Shown one piece after another: positions 15,388 to 24,054 of a stretch of DNA of 35,319 nt. This DNA is from Clostridia bacterium (lineage in GTDB: Bacteria > Bacillota > Clostridia > Peptostreptococcales > Anaerovoracaceae): assembly GCA_024403185.1 (NCBI GenBank), contig JAKSSG010000013.1, forward strand, positions 1 to 35,319. The letters are read 5' to 3'. The stretch's first letter is position 1, and the number at the start of each line of letters is the position of its first letter. A program made the translations under genes and the position numbers. The notes beneath the pieces are model-generated. The model did no database searches. It was not told the DNA's origin and worked only from the letters and a program-made list of their open reading frames with translations.

Positions 15388-16923
15388 ATGTTAAAAGAAA
15401 AAATAATGTACAAAGATGAGCTTCCAATTAATGTCATCACAGCGAACATCGACAAGTATCCGATTCACTTTCATGATGACATGGAAGTAGTGTATGTCCT
15501 CGATGGAAACATCACTCTGCGCAACGGTTATTACACATATAATCTGAAGCAGGGCGACATTTTCATCCTTAATGACAGAGAAATGCACAGCTTCGAAAGT
15601 ACGGGAGAGGATAACATGGTTATGATGCTCCAGATGGATCTGACCTACTTCTCCAGATACTATGACAATCTGAAGAACAACTTCTTTGTAACTGACATGG
15701 AAGATGACAGTGACGAAAGCCTGGATGTCCTCAAGGGAATTCTGGCAAGAATAATGATGGAAATCCTGCAGAAGGGCTACGGCTATGAGCACAAGGTCAT
15801 TGAAAGCACGCATAACCTTATCGCATGTCTCATGTCAGACTTCCAGTATTTCGTAATGGAGGACGGCAAGTTCAAGAACGAGTCAAAGAACAAGGGAAAC
15901 AAGATTCTTGCCGGCAGACTGAACAGAATTACCGACTACATGTACGATAACTACAACCGCAAGCTGACATTGAGCGAGATTGCGGACAGGGAGCACCTGA
16001 GCATATATTATCTGTCACACATAATAAAGGAAGCAACAGGACTCAGCTTCCAGGATCTGCTCAGCTACATAAGAGTTGAAGAATCCGAAAAGCTGCTGCT
16101 GGGCACAAACAAGAAGATCGGTGCCATTGCAGAAGAGACAGGATTCTCTGCAGTCAGATATTACATCAAGCACTTCGAGCAGTGGTTCGGCATGCACCCT
16201 CTGGAATACAGAAAGACATACATAGGCAAGATCATCAGCAGAGAAATCGAAGCCAAATACACCAGATGCTCACCTGTACAGATTGAAGAGGCGATAAGAC
16301 GTCAGGTCAAGGGTGTATATGCCGATTATCTGGACAAGATGAAGGTTAAACCTACGATCGTGGACGTCGACATATATGACGATTACGCAGAGGTAATAAA
16401 GGGAGAACCTGAGCTTGAAGAGGTAATGGCCAGGGACATTAACAGGGTTCTTGCAGAGCCTTACATGCTTTTGCGCGAGATGGACGAGAACCTTATTGCC
16501 TCCGGCAGCAACTACATGGTAACGACAAAGGACAAGTTCCCGGGAGCCCTGACATCTCTCAGCATTCTGGTGTACAACTTTGATGAGAATGTAACCAAGT
16601 CGCTTAAGAGAATCGGATCAAACTCAGATCTGCTGAGGATAATCCGCAACTATGACGGGGAAGCTGAATTCCTCGTCAGATGCACAGGACTTTCCGGCCA
16701 GTTCAAAATAGTCAGATACAGAATCGACAGGGACAATCTCATACAGAAGATTGAGGCCCAGGGAACCGACAGCAGAGAGAAGAGTGCAAGGGAGCAGCTC
16801 ATAAGCAAGGTATCAACGGAACCGACCGTTGCGATTGCAAGTTATTCCAGTTCTGATGCGTTAAGCGTACGAACGATTTTCAAGGGAATAGGGGCCGAAC
16901 TTATACTTATTGACTTAAAGTAA
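15388..16923 (+). CDS. AraC-family regulator with extra C-terminal domain
   Basis: This 511-residue protein has an N-terminal cupin sensor (about 1-130, with HFHDDMEVVYVLDG and LKQGDIFILN). A double helix-turn-helix of AraC type follows (about 172-280, LTLSEIADREHLSIYYLSHIIKEATG and IGAIAEETGFSAVRYYIKHFEQWFG). About 230 residues then remain where most AraC proteins end. Part of that tail, GLSGQFKIVRYRIDRDN, recalls the beta-sandwich of the GH39 xylosidase-like domains fused to some clostridial AraC proteins, but no catalytic barrel is present. The ATG follows GGGAGAAAAAA; ATG 15406 is an alternative. The next gene, on the same strand, is the likeliest target. Confidence 0.87.
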   Translation: MLKEKIMYKDELPINVITANIDKYPIHFHDDMEVVYVLDGNITLRNGYYTYNLKQGDIFILNDREMHSFESTGEDNMVMMLQMDLTYFSRYYDNLKNNFFVTDMEDDSDESLDVLKGILARIMMEILQKGYGYEHKVIESTHNLIACLMSDFQYFVMEDGKFKNESKNKGNKILAGRLNRITDYMYDNYNRKLTLSEIADREHLSIYYLSHIIKEATGLSFQDLLSYIRVEESEKLLLGTNKKIGAIAEETGFSAVRYYIKHFEQWFGMHPLEYRKTYIGKIISREIEAKYTRCSPVQIEEAIRRQVKGVYADYLDKMKVKPTIVDVDIYDDYAEVIKGEPELEEVMARDINRVLAEPYMLLREMDENLIASGSNYMVTTKDKFPGALTSLSILVYNFDENVTKSLKRIGSNSDLLRIIRNYDGEAEFLVRCTGLSGQFKIVRYRIDRDNLIQKIEAQGTDSREKSAREQLISKVSTEPTVAIASYSSSDALSVRTIFKGIGAELILIDLK

Positions 16924-16968
16924 TAATTAATAACAGCAAACAAGTATATTTTTTAAGCAAATGGCTCA

Positions 16969-16986
16969 TTGAAATATTTATTTCAA
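16969..16986. promoter_or_regulatory. 18-bp palindrome upstream of the oxidoreductase
   Basis: TTGAAATA-TT-TATTTCAA is a perfect inverted repeat about 80 bases before the saccharopine-dehydrogenase-like start. Its half-site TTGAAAT also forms the palindrome at 15198-15211 upstream of the AraC gene, so both may bind one regulator. Confidence 0.45.
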
Positions 16987-17064
16987 AAGGATATGATTTA
17001 GGTGCCTATAGGGCGTGATAATAGTATTTAATGTTAATAAAACATAATAAATGGAGGTAACACG

Positions 17065-18348
17065 ATGAAATTACTTATTATCGGAGCTGGCGGAGTAGGA
17101 ACTTCAGCAGCAAAAATTATCGAAAGAGCTGGCGCAGAAGGCGACTGGGCTGAAAAAGTTGTAGTAGCAGACTATGATCTGGCTAGAGCAGAAGAAGTAG
17201 CAAACAACATCTGCGGCGGCGGCAAGTTCGTTCCTGCACATATTAACGCTATGGATCCTGAAAGCATCAAGGCAGTAGTTGCAGAACACGGTTGTGATTT
17301 CGCAATGAACGCTTGTGACCCTAGAATGAACCCTTGCATTTTCGATACATGTCTCGAAGCAGGCATCGGATATCTTGACTGTGCAATGACTCTGGGAACT
17401 GAGCACCCTGAAAAGCCTTATGAACTGGCTAACATTAAGCTTGGTGACTATCAGTTTGCTAAGCAGAAGGAATGGGAAGCTTCCGGCAAGATGGCTATCT
17501 GCGGATCAGGCGTTGAACCTGGTATGGCAGATGTATTCGCTAAGTTCGCAGCTGTACATCTCTTCGACAAGCTCGACAGAGTTGACATCCGTGACGGCGA
17601 CAACTATGGAAACACTGATTCAGACTTCGGCTTCTCCGTATGGACAACAATCGAAGAATGTCTGCAGCCACCAGTAATCTGGGAAAAGAGCGAAGAATTC
17701 CCAGAAGGTCACTGGTTCTGCACTGAGCCGTTCTCAGAACCTGAAATCTTCAACTTCCCTGACGGAATCGGCGACGTTGAAGTAGTAAACGTAGAACACG
17801 AAGAAGTACTGCTCGTTCCAAGAGAACTGGATTGTAACAGAGTTACATTCAAGTATGGTGTTCCAAGAGAATTCAGAGCTAAGCTGCTGACTCTCCACGG
17901 ATGGGGACTCGACAACAAGAGAGACATGATCAAGGTTGGCGACAGCGAAATCACTCCAAGAGATTTCGTATGTAAGGTTATCCCTTCACCAGTTGGAGCA
18001 ACTGACGAAATGACAGGCAAGGGCTGCGCAGGCGCTTGGGTTACTGGCTGGAAGGACGGCAAGTACAGATCAGTTTACCTGTATCAGGTAGCTGACAACC
18101 AGGAATGCATCAAGAAGTACACTACTAACTCAGTAGTAGCACAGACAGCTGTAGGTCCTGTAATCATGATGGAACTGATCGCTAAGGGAATCTGGAACGA
18201 TGCAGGTGCATGGGGACCAGAACACTTCGATCCAGACCCATTCGTAGAAAGACTTGCTAAGTATGAATTCCCAGCTGGAATCAGAGAAATGGATTCAGAA
18301 TATGCTGACGAACTGAATGCAAAGGCTTTCGTTGATTACATCAAATAA
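17065..18348 (+). CDS. Saccharopine dehydrogenase-like NAD(P) oxidoreductase
   Basis: This 427-residue cytoplasmic enzyme begins with a Rossmann nucleotide motif, GAGGVG (7-12), followed by the saccharopine-dehydrogenase layout: MNACDPRMNPCIFDTCLEAGIGYLDCAM, GSGVEPGMADVFA and a C-terminal DPDPF. Carboxynorspermidine dehydrogenase shares this layout, so it may act in polyamine or lysine/glutamate-conjugate chemistry; the substrate is unknown. AATGGAGG precedes the ATG. Codon use is as biased as in kamDE and rubrerythrin, so strong expression is likely. That favours a catabolic role in amino-acid fermentation over a minor biosynthetic one. It stands alone between a palindrome and a terminator, after the AraC gene. 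Confidence 0.85.
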   Translation: MKLLIIGAGGVGTSAAKIIERAGAEGDWAEKVVVADYDLARAEEVANNICGGGKFVPAHINAMDPESIKAVVAEHGCDFAMNACDPRMNPCIFDTCLEAGIGYLDCAMTLGTEHPEKPYELANIKLGDYQFAKQKEWEASGKMAICGSGVEPGMADVFAKFAAVHLFDKLDRVDIRDGDNYGNTDSDFGFSVWTTIEECLQPPVIWEKSEEFPEGHWFCTEPFSEPEIFNFPDGIGDVEVVNVEHEEVLLVPRELDCNRVTFKYGVPREFRAKLLTLHGWGLDNKRDMIKVGDSEITPRDFVCKVIPSPVGATDEMTGKGCAGAWVTGWKDGKYRSVYLYQVADNQECIKKYTTNSVVAQTAVGPVIMMELIAKGIWNDAGAWGPEHFDPDPFVERLAKYEFPAGIREMDSEYADELNAKAFVDYIK

Positions 18349-18365
18349 TCAGAAATGAACACTGA

Positions 18366-18394
18366 AGAGACTCTTGAAAAAGAGTCTCTTTTTT
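18366..18394 (+). terminator. Terminator of the oxidoreductase gene
   Basis: AGAGACTCTT (18366-18375) pairs with AAGAGTCTCT (18380-18389) around a GAAA loop, followed by TTTTT. Confidence 0.92.
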
Positions 18395-18456
18395 CATGCT
18401 TTAAAATGTGATAAACTACGTGGTACAGACGTTATTATTTTCGAGAGGTTTCTGAC

Positions 18457-19440
18457 ATGTCCGAAAGACCGGTTCTATATTTAATAATACCGTGTTTTAA
18501 CGAAGAGGAAGTTCTCCCTCTGACTGCACCCGCATTCAGTGAGGAGCTTGTTCGTCTTGCGGGCAAAGGCAGGATCAGCGATGACAGCTGCGTGCTTTTC
18601 GTGGACGACGGATCGAAGGACAGGACATGGGAAATAATCAGGGAGCTTTCAGAAAAATACAGCAACATCAAGGGCATTTCGGAAAGCAGAAACATGGGTC
18701 ATCAGAATGCACTTCTGGCAGGACTCATGGAAGCGAAATCCTCATGTGACATTACCATCACGACTGACTGCGACGGACAGAATGAAATCGCGGCAATCGA
18801 GAGAATGATAGATGCGTACGAAGAGGGAAACGAGATTGTATACGGCGTACGCAAAGACAGGAAGAGCGACGGCTTCTTCAAGAAGCATACGGCCCAGCTG
18901 TTCTACAGGCTGACAAGACTCATGGGTGTGGACATGATATACAACCATGCCGACTACAGACTCGTGAGCAGCAGAGTGCTGGATGAATTCGAGGACTTCA
19001 GGGAAGTCAACGTGTTCCTCAGAGGAATGTTTCCTCTGGTGGGATTCAGGAGCACAACAATAGAATATGAAATGGACAAGAGGGTTGCCGGCAAGACTCA
19101 TTATTCGGCAAGGAAGATGTTCCATTTCGCTATTGACGGAGTAACCAGCTTTTCGATTAAGCCTGTAAGAGCGTTCACGGTTATAGGCTTTATCGTATCC
19201 CTTGGAAGCTTCATAGGGATTATATGGACAGTAATAGATTACTTCACCGGAGGGACTGTTTCCGGATATGCGTCACTCATGTGCATCATCTGCTTCGTTG
19301 CGGGAATACAGCTCATCGGCATAGGAGTAATAGGCGAATACATCGGCAAGATATACATGGAAGTCAAGAAACGTCCGAGATACATCATCTCCGACAGAAC
19401 GGAAAATTTCGATGGTAAATTCGATGGCAAAGAGGATTAA
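18457..19440 (+). CDS. Family 2 glycosyltransferase, CsbB/GtrB-like
   Basis: This 327-residue membrane-anchored GT2 enzyme has the GT-A opening LYLIIPCFNEEEVL, the aspartates D50-D51 in FVDDGSKDRTWE and a TTDCDGQNE nucleotide-metal motif near 105. Two transmembrane segments follow (about 230-255 and 263-290). This is the form of enzymes that load a sugar onto undecaprenyl phosphate. The next gene is a YfhO-type protein and overlaps it, as in the Bacillus csbB-yfhO pair, where the products modify lipoteichoic acid. The sugar and the acceptor are inferred. GAGAGG stands before the ATG. Confidence 0.9.
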   Translation: MSERPVLYLIIPCFNEEEVLPLTAPAFSEELVRLAGKGRISDDSCVLFVDDGSKDRTWEIIRELSEKYSNIKGISESRNMGHQNALLAGLMEAKSSCDITITTDCDGQNEIAAIERMIDAYEEGNEIVYGVRKDRKSDGFFKKHTAQLFYRLTRLMGVDMIYNHADYRLVSSRVLDEFEDFREVNVFLRGMFPLVGFRSTTIEYEMDKRVAGKTHYSARKMFHFAIDGVTSFSIKPVRAFTVIGFIVSLGSFIGIIWTVIDYFTGGTVSGYASLMCIICFVAGIQLIGIGVIGEYIGKIYMEVKKRPRYIISDRTENFDGKFDGKED

Positions 19441-22048
19441 GAATTCAATACTGAAAAACAGGCTCATCCTTGCAGCCTTTTTCCTGCCTGCACTTATCAT
19501 GGCGCTGGCTTTTGCTTCTCTGGGAATATTTCCATTCGGAAACGAGCAGATTGCGGTAATAGATTTCTACCACCAGTATCTGCCGCTCATTGAAGAACTT
19601 CAGTACAAGATGCATCACGGGGGCAGTCTGTTCTACACATGGAACGGAGCGGGCGGATGCAATTTCTGGAACATCATCGCTTATCAGGCGGCAAGCCCAT
19701 TTGACCTGCTGCTGATTCTGTTCCCTGAAAGATTCCTCGTCAGAGCGCTGACTCTGTTCCTCATTCTCAGAATCGGTCTGGCTGGAAGCTTCATGTTCTA
19801 CTTCCTGAAGAAGACATACGATAAGGCAAACTTCGCAACTGTCGGATTCGCAACTCTCTATGCACTGTGCGCATATGTCATGGCGTACTACTGGAACATC
19901 ATGTGGATGGACGCTGTAATGCTGCTGCCGCTCTGCATGCTGGGACTGGCTAGACTTGCCGACGGCGGAAAGCCGGTTCTGTACGTGGTCGTTCTGGCCA
20001 TAACCGTTTTCTCAAATTACTATATCGGAATACCAGTATGCATTTTCATAATGACATATTATTTTGTGGTATACTTCGGCAGGAGCAGGGAAGGTGGCTT
20101 CAAAGCCTTTGCACTTACAAGTGTAAGAACATTTCTCTATTCGCTTCTGGCCCTTGCAATTGATGCGGTAATGCTACTTCCTACATGGATAAGCATGAAG
20201 AAGGCAAGCGCCATGAACTCAACTTTCCCTGAGGACTGGTATTTCTACAAAGATCCTCTGGACGTTCTGAACCAGCTGCTTCCGTTCTCAAAGTTCTCAT
20301 ACATGGAGGGCCTGCCGAACGTCTGCAGCGGTCTCGTGGTCGTAGTGCTTCTCGTGTTCTATTTCATGAACAGGTCAATCGGAATCAGAGGAAAGATTGC
20401 CAATGCGCTATATCTGGCATTTCTGTACTTCAGCATGAATGTGAACGGCTTCGATTATATCTGGCACGGATTCCACTATCCGAACATGCTGCCGTTCAGG
20501 TATTCGTTCGTTTTGAGCTTCATTATAATCGGAATGGCCTATGAGGCCTTCCTCAGAATAGATGAAATTAAGGTAAGCCATCTCTGGGCGGTTCTGGCAG
20601 GCGGGCTTGCATATTATGTCATTGCCGACAAGCTTCTCAAGGATGTCGTAACGGACATGAAAACCTTCTTCTATCTGGGCATCATGCTGCTTTTGCTTTA
20701 TGTAGCCGTAATGGTTCTGTACAGGAAGGGCCTGCTGAAGAAGAGAATGTTCAACTACGTTTTCGTCGCGGTCATAGCTACGGAAATGATATGCGTTTCA
20801 ATGACGGATGTGAGCATTATCGGGAGCACATCCGAGTCTGAATACAACACCAATCGTACCGGCATTGAAAAGGCGGCAGACTACGTAAGCGAAGACTTTG
20901 ACAGAATTGAAATTGACAATGCCCTTACGCTGAACGAGCCGGCCAGATTCCATTACAGGGGAATTACCCAGTTCGCTTCTTCAATTAACAGCGAGACCAA
21001 CACCCTGTACCAGCGCATAGGACTTGAAGCTCAGCCGGGATCAAACAGGGTAAAGTATGTTGAGACTACACCTGTGCTCAATGCCATGCTGGACATAAAA
21101 TACCTCATAGGCAAAAACAGACCTGTTGAGGACAAGGCCTTCAGTCTTAAAAAGGAATTCGGCGACACCAAGCTGTATGAAACGAAGTATCCGATGTCAA
21201 TCGGGTACATGACTCCGCTCAGCATTCACACCTGGAGCCATGACAGCACGGATCCTTTCGATAATCAGAGTGATTTCGTAAGAGCGGCAACATCAAATGT
21301 TTACAGCAACCTGTTCAGCAGCGTTGACAGAGTGGACGTGGAAAAGACCAATGCAAGGGTTACCGAGGACGGTCAGGACAGCTTTTCCGTTTCACCGATT
21401 GACGTGTCTCAGGAGACTCATCTGACTCTGAAATACAAATCCGAAGAAACGCAGAAGTACTACGTATATGTGGACGCCGCTTCTGCGGATTTCGTAACCG
21501 TTAACATTGACGGAAGAACCGAAGGAATAGACATAGATGAGAATTACGCAGCAATAGTAAATGTGGGCGAAATTGAAAAGGGGACAGGCTTTAACATCGA
21601 TGTTCAGTTTGAACTGGGAAAGACCGGAACGGCCAGTTTCATGGTGCGCACCATGGATGAGGAAAAGTGGGACGGTGCCTATGAGCTGATTTCGGAAAAT
21701 CTCATGGAAGTGACGGATTTCGGCGACAGCTTCATTAAGGGAACGATTGATGTGGATGAGAGCGGAATGCTCGTAACCTCCATTCCGTACGACAAGGGAT
21801 GGACCATGAAGGTTGACGGCAAGAAGAAGGAAATCAACGAGCTTGTCGGCGGCGTATGGATTGCGACTCCGCTGGACCCGGGCACTCATGAAATTGAACT
21901 CCATTTCGTGCCTGCGGGTTTCCTGCCGGGTCTGATAATATCCGTACTGGCCATCCTGCTCCTGGTGGGAATCAGTTTAGCCAGAGGCCGACTAGCCGGT
22001 CTACGACGTCAGCAATGTCCTTCAGAGGAATCTGATTGTAATATATGA
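19412..22048 (+). CDS. YfhO-family polytopic membrane protein
   Basis: This 878-residue protein has about a dozen transmembrane segments in its first 480 residues, then a large outer-face domain and a last membrane helix near 850. The N-terminal GNEQIAVIDFYHQYLPLIEELQ and later YNTNRTGIEKAADYVSEDFDRIE are typical of YfhO. Family members are thought to transfer a sugar from undecaprenyl phosphate to a cell-surface polymer outside the membrane, using lipid sugar made by the preceding glycosyltransferase. The start overlaps that gene by 29 bases; ATG 19424 is also possible. The last 77 bases overlap the convergent MocR gene, so the C-terminal tail may be a local extension. Confidence 0.9.
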   Translation: MVNSMAKRIKNSILKNRLILAAFFLPALIMALAFASLGIFPFGNEQIAVIDFYHQYLPLIEELQYKMHHGGSLFYTWNGAGGCNFWNIIAYQAASPFDLLLILFPERFLVRALTLFLILRIGLAGSFMFYFLKKTYDKANFATVGFATLYALCAYVMAYYWNIMWMDAVMLLPLCMLGLARLADGGKPVLYVVVLAITVFSNYYIGIPVCIFIMTYYFVVYFGRSREGGFKAFALTSVRTFLYSLLALAIDAVMLLPTWISMKKASAMNSTFPEDWYFYKDPLDVLNQLLPFSKFSYMEGLPNVCSGLVVVVLLVFYFMNRSIGIRGKIANALYLAFLYFSMNVNGFDYIWHGFHYPNMLPFRYSFVLSFIIIGMAYEAFLRIDEIKVSHLWAVLAGGLAYYVIADKLLKDVVTDMKTFFYLGIMLLLLYVAVMVLYRKGLLKKRMFNYVFVAVIATEMICVSMTDVSIIGSTSESEYNTNRTGIEKAADYVSEDFDRIEIDNALTLNEPARFHYRGITQFASSINSETNTLYQRIGLEAQPGSNRVKYVETTPVLNAMLDIKYLIGKNRPVEDKAFSLKKEFGDTKLYETKYPMSIGYMTPLSIHTWSHDSTDPFDNQSDFVRAATSNVYSNLFSSVDRVDVEKTNARVTEDGQDSFSVSPIDVSQETHLTLKYKSEETQKYYVYVDAASADFVTVNIDGRTEGIDIDENYAAIVNVGEIEKGTGFNIDVQFELGKTGTASFMVRTMDEEKWDGAYELISENLMEVTDFGDSFIKGTIDVDESGMLVTSIPYDKGWTMKVDGKKKEINELVGGVWIATPLDPGTHEIELHFVPAGFLPGLIISVLAILLLVGISLARGRLAGLRRQQCPSEESDCNI

Positions 22049-23390
22049 TAAGTGTTGCGGACCCCTTGCGCGTATCGGCTGATACGGCAGGGAGATTGCC
22101 GGGGAATACAGAAGGGATGCCGAGAGATTCGGCGTCTTTTTTTAATTGCTTTGCCGGCTTTTCCGAATAGATCTGAAGGATGACATTGCTTCCCGAAAGT
22201 GTATTGATTACCTTGATTGAGTCAGGTGCCTTCTTTTCGAATTCATCGACAAGACGTGCGAGCTTCTGCGAATAGAGCTTGCGTATTTTCTTGATATGGG
22301 TCTGATAGTATCCCGTCTCCATGAACATGGCCAGGGTGAGCTGTTCCAGCTTGGAGCAGGTCTGGGAATAGTCGCCTGCGATGGATGAAAAGTCACCAGC
22401 CATTGAAGCGGGAAGAACCATGTAACTTATTTTAACCGCACCGAAAAGGGTGCTGGAGAATGAACCCAGATAGATCACCCTGTCACTGCCGGCAAGGCTC
22501 TTCAGGGCGGGAATCGGCTTGCCCGAATATCTCAGTTCACTGTCATAGTCGTCTTCTATTATGTAGCTGTCGTTTTCGTCAGCCCAGTTGAGAAGTTCGT
22601 ACCTTCTGCCGATAGGCATGACGGCTCCCGTTACCGCATGGTTTGACGGGGAAACGTAGGTGGCCGCACGGATGTTGGCAGGGAGCTTCTCAATGGCCAG
22701 GCCGTTTTCCCGGACTTCAACCGGGGTGATTGCAAAGCCTCTGTCACGGAAGATGTTCCTTACGGGCATGTAGCCCGGGCTTTCCAGCGCAACGTGTTCC
22801 ACACCCTGCCTTCTCAGAAGGGTAGCCAGGTGGTTGGTTATCTGCTGGGTGCCTGCCGCGATGATAATCTGATCGGGGCTGCAGGACACTCCACGGGACA
22901 TGTAAAGGTATCTGGAGATCTCCGTTCGCAGGCCGGCTTCGCCCTGAGGGTCGCCCTCAAAGAAGAGCGCAGGGGAAAAGTCGGTAAGGATCTTGTTCAT
23001 GCATTTCTTCCACTTGTTGAAGTCAAAGCATTCCGGGTCGTACTGCATGGCGGGTGCATCGGTCTTTACCGATTCCTCCAGTGAGGACACTTCCTGTGTC
23101 AGAATGTCGCTTACAGCAGGTACAGTTTGCTTTGAACCTGTCAGGACTCTGCTCACATAGAATCCCGACTGCGGCCTTGCCGTCAGGTAGCCCTCAACCA
23201 GAAGCTGATTGTAGCTCTGTTCAACTGTCGTAATGCTCAGACCCGTTGATTTTGCTAGGCTTCTAAGGGATGGAAGCTTTTCGCCCTCTGTCATTTCACC
23301 GGTCAGAATGGCATTTCTTATGTAACTGTAAAGCTGCTGATAATAAGGCGTTTTTCGCGAATCATCGAGTACAGGAAGTATGGCTTTCAT
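21972..23390 (-). CDS. MocR/PdxR-like GntR regulator with aminotransferase fold
   Basis: This 472-residue regulator has a GntR winged helix (about 12-80, KLPSLRSLAKSTGLSITTVEQSYNQL) and a fold-type I aminotransferase domain (about 115-470). Conserved segments include SPSNHAVTGAVMPIGRRYELL and IIEDDYDSELRYSG. Where MocR and GabR proteins have the PLP-binding lysine, in GTFSK, this one reads GSFSS, so residue 313 is serine; K320 is the nearest lysine. It is divergent from the ECF S-component gene, which suggests it controls that operon, perhaps sensing a B6 vitamer. Its 3' end overlaps yfhO. Confidence 0.88.
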   Translation of the reverse strand: MKAILPVLDDSRKTPYYQQLYSYIRNAILTGEMTEGEKLPSLRSLAKSTGLSITTVEQSYNQLLVEGYLTARPQSGFYVSRVLTGSKQTVPAVSDILTQEVSSLEESVKTDAPAMQYDPECFDFNKWKKCMNKILTDFSPALFFEGDPQGEAGLRTEISRYLYMSRGVSCSPDQIIIAAGTQQITNHLATLLRRQGVEHVALESPGYMPVRNIFRDRGFAITPVEVRENGLAIEKLPANIRAATYVSPSNHAVTGAVMPIGRRYELLNWADENDSYIIEDDYDSELRYSGKPIPALKSLAGSDRVIYLGSFSSTLFGAVKISYMVLPASMAGDFSSIAGDYSQTCSKLEQLTLAMFMETGYYQTHIKKIRKLYSQKLARLVDEFEKKAPDSIKVINTLSGSNVILQIYSEKPAKQLKKDAESLGIPSVFPGNLPAVSADTRKGSATLIIYYNQIPLKDIADVVDRLVGLWLN

Positions 23391-23505
23391 TACAATTCTC
23401 CTAACTGTTATTATAAAAATAAATATTATTGTCTATTTATCTATATACAATTCTGCTTTATTATAGTATATGCCAAACAAAAGCGTTTGAAAAGAGGGTT
23501 TATTA
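23391..23505. promoter_or_regulatory. Divergent control region, mocR and ECF operon
   Basis: This 115-base AT-rich gap holds TATAGT at 23462-23467 as a possible -10 for the plus strand. It also has an inverted ATTGT (23428-23432) / ACAAT (23447-23451) enclosing a direct repeat TCTAT-TTA-TCTAT. MocR proteins often bind direct repeats, so this is the likely operator. Confidence 0.45.
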
Positions 23506-24054
23506 ATGCGGACAAAAATGACAAGACAAAGAACATCGGCCATTGTAAGGACTGCAATGATGATGTGCATAATAATGGTTACAATCTTCATGTTCAGGAT
23601 TCCGGTGCCTTTTACACAGGGATATGTGAATCTGAGCGATGGAGTAATTTTTATTGCGGTAATTCTTCTGGGCAGAAAGTACGGTGTGGCAGCTGCCGCG
23701 CTTGGCAGCGCCCTGGGAGACATTATCGGAGGTTTTGCAATGTGGGCGCCATGGACATTCCTGATCAAGGGCGGTATGGCTCTTATTGTCGCCCTCGTAA
23801 TTGCTGCTTTTGCAAAGGGCAGACGCAGCGAAGACAGAAAGTGGACGGTCAGAATATTTGCCATGGTCTGCGGAGGCGCGTTCATGGCGTTCGGCTACTT
23901 CATCGCCGAGAGAGTAATGTATGGAAGCTGGGCAATAGCCGCACTGGAAATCCCATGGAATGTGGGTCAGTTTGCAGTGGGCATAATTCTGGCGGTATGC
24001 ATTCTGAAGGCTTTGCATAAGACATCGGTAATAGATAAGGATGGATTGTTATGA
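23506..24054 (+). CDS. ECF transporter S component
   Basis: This 182-residue protein of about six membrane helices is of the vitamin-binding S-component type. The first helix carries the small-residue pattern that contacts EcfT, and the conserved FTQGYVNLSDGVIFIAVILLG and ALGDIIGGFAMWAPWTFLIKG segments follow. The family resembles DUF1393/ECF-riboflavin-type S units. The substrate is not readable; a divergent MocR gene hints at vitamin B6, since PdxR-type regulators control B6 supply. GAGGG lies upstream of the ATG. The stop overlaps the aroD start, and the ecfA1-A2-T energising module follows aroD, so the operon makes a complete transporter. Confidence 0.88.
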   Translation: MRTKMTRQRTSAIVRTAMMMCIIMVTIFMFRIPVPFTQGYVNLSDGVIFIAVILLGRKYGVAAAALGSALGDIIGGFAMWAPWTFLIKGGMALIVALVIAAFAKGRRSEDRKWTVRIFAMVCGGAFMAFGYFIAERVMYGSWAIAALEIPWNVGQFAVGIILAVCILKALHKTSVIDKDGLL

